A DNA stretch of 14,308 nt from Treponema sp. (lineage in GTDB: Bacteria > Spirochaetota > Spirochaetia > Treponematales > Breznakiellaceae). Of the stretch, positions 12,808 to 14,308 are shown piece by piece. The translations under genes and the position numbers were made by a program. Every line of letters starts with the position of its first letter. Position 1 is the first letter of the stretch. The stretch covers positions 1 to 14,308 of the forward strand of contig JAITNU010000189.1 in assembly GCA_031290325.1 (NCBI GenBank), written 5' to 3'. Below the pieces are notes generated by a model. The model was not told where the DNA came from, made no database searches, and worked only from the letters and a program-made list of their open reading frames with translations.

Positions 12808-13899
12808 ATGAAGAAAAATAGTGTTTCCGTAACCCTTGAAGGGGTAACCAAGGTTTTCAAGAATACGAAGGGCCGTTCCGATGTGGTGGCGGTGCATGCG
12901 TCGGACTTTACGGTCAATGCCGGAGAACTCGTAACCCTTCTGGGGCCTTCGGGGTGCGGGAAGACCACTACCCTGCGGATGATCGCAGGGTTTGAGCTGC
13001 CCTCTTCAGGGAAGATCCGTATTGGGAATGAGGATGTTACGATGCTCCCCCCCAATGTACGGGATACGGCTACGGTGTTCCAGAGTTACGGCCTGTTCCC
13101 CCATCTGACAGTAGGTGAGAATGTGGCCTACGGTCTCAAGCTGCGCAAACTCCCCAAGGGGGATATCGAAAAAAAGGTCAGGGAGACGCTGGATATGATC
13201 GGCCTTGGGGAACTGGTGGACCGTCCTCCAGGACAACTTTCCGGGGGACAGCAGCAGCGGGTGGCCCTGGCCCGAAGCCTCATCGTGGAACCTTCGGTAC
13301 TGCTCCTGGACGAGCCGCTTTCCAACCTGGACGCCCTGCTCCGGGAACAGATGCGGGTGGAGATCCGGCGGATCCAGAAGAAGCTGGGAATTACCGCAGT
13401 CTATGTAACCCATGACCGGGTAGAGGCCATGAGTCTTTCGGACCGGGTCATCGTCATGCGGGATGGGGAAATCAAACAAATTGGCAGCCCCCAGGAAATA
13501 TACGAGGACCCGAACTCGAAATTCGTGGCAGGCTTTGTGGGGAAGGTCGCCTTTTTCCCTGTGGAAGACCTTAAAGAACAGGAAGGTGTCTGGAATTGCC
13601 GGTTAAACGCCCGGCAGATGACCGTAAGCCGTGCTGCCCCTGATGTGGTGGCGGGAAAACCGGCGCTGCTCATGGCCCGGCCCGAATCCCTGCGCCTCGT
13701 CCCCCCAGGCTCCGGGTACGTGAACGGCACGGTCCACATGAACGTCTACCTGGGTCACAGCATCGAAACCTTTGTGGAAACCGCCCACGGCGAGGTCCTC
13801 ATTCAGGTTGATGATCCCCAGTCAAAGCGGATCTTTGCCGAAGGCGCCCCCGTTTCCATTGACTTTACCCCAGACCGCGTGAGGCTTTTGGCTTTTTAA
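12808..13899 (+). CDS. ABC importer ATP-binding protein (FbpC/PotA-like) with C-terminal TOBE-like region
   Basis: Cytoplasmic ATPase for the permease just upstream. 363 aa, the normal length for the class with a regulatory tail. All motifs are intact: Walker A GPSGCGKTT (46-54), Q-loop Q92 (VFQSYGLFPHL), signature LSGGQQQRVALARS (144-157), Walker B VLLLDEPLSNLDA (164-176; D168, E169) and H-loop H202 (VTHDRVEAMSL). Residues about 240-363 form a beta-rich TOBE-like domain (MARPESLRLV, then DFTPDRVRLLAF). The SEQUENCE around SNLDALLREQMRVEIRR is shared by the iron, phosphonate and polyamine importer ATPases, so substrate cannot be assigned. ATG 12808 has GGGAGGT (12796-12802) 5 nt upstream; the SD begins at the last base of the permease stop codon, which indicates one operon. 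Confidence 0.95.
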   Translation: MKKNSVSVTLEGVTKVFKNTKGRSDVVAVHASDFTVNAGELVTLLGPSGCGKTTTLRMIAGFELPSSGKIRIGNEDVTMLPPNVRDTATVFQSYGLFPHLTVGENVAYGLKLRKLPKGDIEKKVRETLDMIGLGELVDRPPGQLSGGQQQRVALARSLIVEPSVLLLDEPLSNLDALLREQMRVEIRRIQKKLGITAVYVTHDRVEAMSLSDRVIVMRDGEIKQIGSPQEIYEDPNSKFVAGFVGKVAFFPVEDLKEQEGVWNCRLNARQMTVSRAAPDVVAGKPALLMARPESLRLVPPGSGYVNGTVHMNVYLGHSIETFVETAHGEVLIQVDDPQSKRIFAEGAPVSIDFTPDRVRLLAF

Positions 13900-13901
13900 A
13901 A

Positions 13902-13920
13902 GGCCCTGCTTTGCGGGGTC
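13902..13920. terminator. GC-rich hairpin after the ABC ATPase gene
   Basis: GGCCCTGC (13902-13909), a TTT loop and GCGGGGTC (13913-13920) pair over 8 positions with two G-T wobbles. On the plus strand no T-run follows. On the minus strand it is followed by TTTT, so it reads as a better terminator for transcripts coming from the right. It overlaps the frameshifted end of the transposase remnant, so it could also be coincidental. Confidence 0.4.
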
Positions 13921-14041
13921 AAGGACGTGATTTGTCTCCGCGATTGTTAGGGTCAATTATTGGAACACGTTCACGACTCCTGATGAAACTATCAATAACA
14001 GCATATACCGCGTCCATCAAGCTATAAATGTGCTGGAATGA
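13919..14041 (-). mobile_element. Decayed DDE transposase fragment (IS4/IS5/IS1182-like)
   Basis: Reading on the minus strand from about 14041, the peptide contains HIYSLMDAVY, then IDSFIRSRERVPIIDPNN and RGDKSRP before a TGA (13921-13919). LMDAAYD followed by RSLGHVPIIDPNPRR is a well-known segment around the second catalytic Asp of this kind of DDE transposase. The Asp of the LMDA motif is present, but the usual second Asp (AAYD) is Ala here. Shifting frame by one base at the stop continues as RPLTPQSRAF to 13896, matching the usual RPxLDPAKxxRF continuation, so a 1-nt loss broke the gene. No start, N-terminal half or inverted repeats are visible. The frame is open up to 14104, but the family match stops at about 14041. 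Confidence 0.6.
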
Positions 14042-14161
14042 GGCGTGGGAGCAACCTAGCCGAACGGAAGCCAAACCCGCTACTGCGGAGCGTAAACAGT
14101 CCTGTTATGTGCCGTTGGTGCGTACACTATTATTTTTTTGTTTTTATATTCCATTATTATT
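14042..14161. other. Non-coding spacer between the transposase remnant and the right-hand gene
   Basis: A GC-rich half (14042-14130) has a small perfect CCGC/GCGG hairpin with a TACT loop near 14080-14091. It gives way abruptly to AT-rich DNA with T-runs (from about 14130). No gene is supported in either orientation. The base-composition step suggests a junction between DNA of different origins. Confidence 0.4.
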
Positions 14162-14308
14162 TTATGGACTATTCCTCCCAACAAATCTACCTTTTCCCAA
14201 TAAAAAATCTATTGCCCTTTTAACATTCCTATCAATGCTTTCTTCTGATTTCAAAAATGAAATATATCTAATAATTTCATGCCTTTTCGATGGGGATAAT
14301 TTGTCAAA
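14162..14308 (-). CDS. C-terminal part of a YdeI/OmpD-associated-family protein (runs off the right edge)
   Basis: The last 48 codons of a minus-strand gene are seen, ending in TAA (14164-14162). They begin FDKLSPSKRHEIIRYISFLK, continue SEESIDRNVKRAIDFLLGKG and end RFVGRNSP. This resembles the C-terminal helical segment of bacteriocin-protection YdeI/OmpD-associated domain proteins, often found after a DUF1905 domain. There, LSPSKRxEIIRYIxxLKxEE and RNxxRAIxFLxGK patterns are typical. Such proteins are small and cytoplasmic, and their biochemical role is unclear. The stretch is clearly AT-richer than the ABC operon, which fits transfer or a different region of the genome. Assignment is from memory of the family pattern. 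Confidence 0.6.
   Translation of the reverse strand, partial: FDKLSPSKRHEIIRYISFLKSEESIDRNVKRAIDFLLGKGRFVGRNSP

Noticed and set aside
14036..14125. Possible integron attC site downstream (minus strand) of the YdeI-like gene, with ATAAC- and GTTCGGC-like cores
   Set aside because: The two core-like heptamers do not pair with each other, the inner arms are not complementary beyond 4 bp, and part of the stretch reads as the transposase remnant's frame. No integrase or second site is in the window.

Overview
The window looks like a stretch of a spirochaete chromosome, most likely a Treponema of moderate GC content (termite-gut treponemes would fit). This is inferred from protein character: a GAPDH N-terminus of the kind I associate with treponemes, a DUF2259-type secreted protein, a CheX phosphatase beside a CheY-like regulator, and a lipoprotein with a lamin-tail-like domain. 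No rRNA, tRNA or CRISPR array was seen.

Layout. 1-155 (-) is the start of gapA, with a promoter and an inverted repeat upstream. 270-1286 (-) is a lipoprotein. 1382-1819 (+) is a small hypothetical protein meeting, tail to tail with no gap, a DUF2259 secreted protein (1820-2509, -). 2610-3443 (+) is a multi-pass membrane protein. 3465-3887 (-) is a small Lys/Ala-rich protein whose leader carries a strong-SD 29-codon ORF. 4058-4978 (+) is metA, with residue identities that predict acetyl-CoA use.

4979-6198 is the one visibly rearranged, accessory stretch. It holds a Uma2-family nuclease-like gene (5161-5736), then a nearly identical but internally deleted copy of the metA 3' end (5770-5928), a short 9-nt tandem repeat (5966-5992) and a possible coding remnant. 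6199-8429 (+) is a coupled pair: a YciO/Sua5-family protein and a cardiolipin synthase.

8446-10437 is a minus-strand run, cheY-like, cheX-like, then asd (aspartate-semialdehyde dehydrogenase), probably one transcript from a good sigma-70-type promoter. Together asd and metA supply two steps of the aspartate to homoserine to methionine route. Divergent from it is a two-gene ABC importer (10613-13899, +). It has a fused two-domain permease with an unusual extracytoplasmic N-terminal module, followed by its ATPase. No substrate-binding protein gene is in the window. The right end carries a decayed DDE transposase fragment (-) and the C-terminus of a protein resembling the YdeI/OmpD-associated family (-), in AT-richer DNA.

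I do not see a clearly new multi-gene system. The observations best worth pursuing are the Uma2 gene bracketed by a partial metA duplication, the leader ORF at 3860-3949, the permease N-terminal module, and several genes without Shine-Dalgarno sequences whose promoters would give leaderless or nearly leaderless transcripts.
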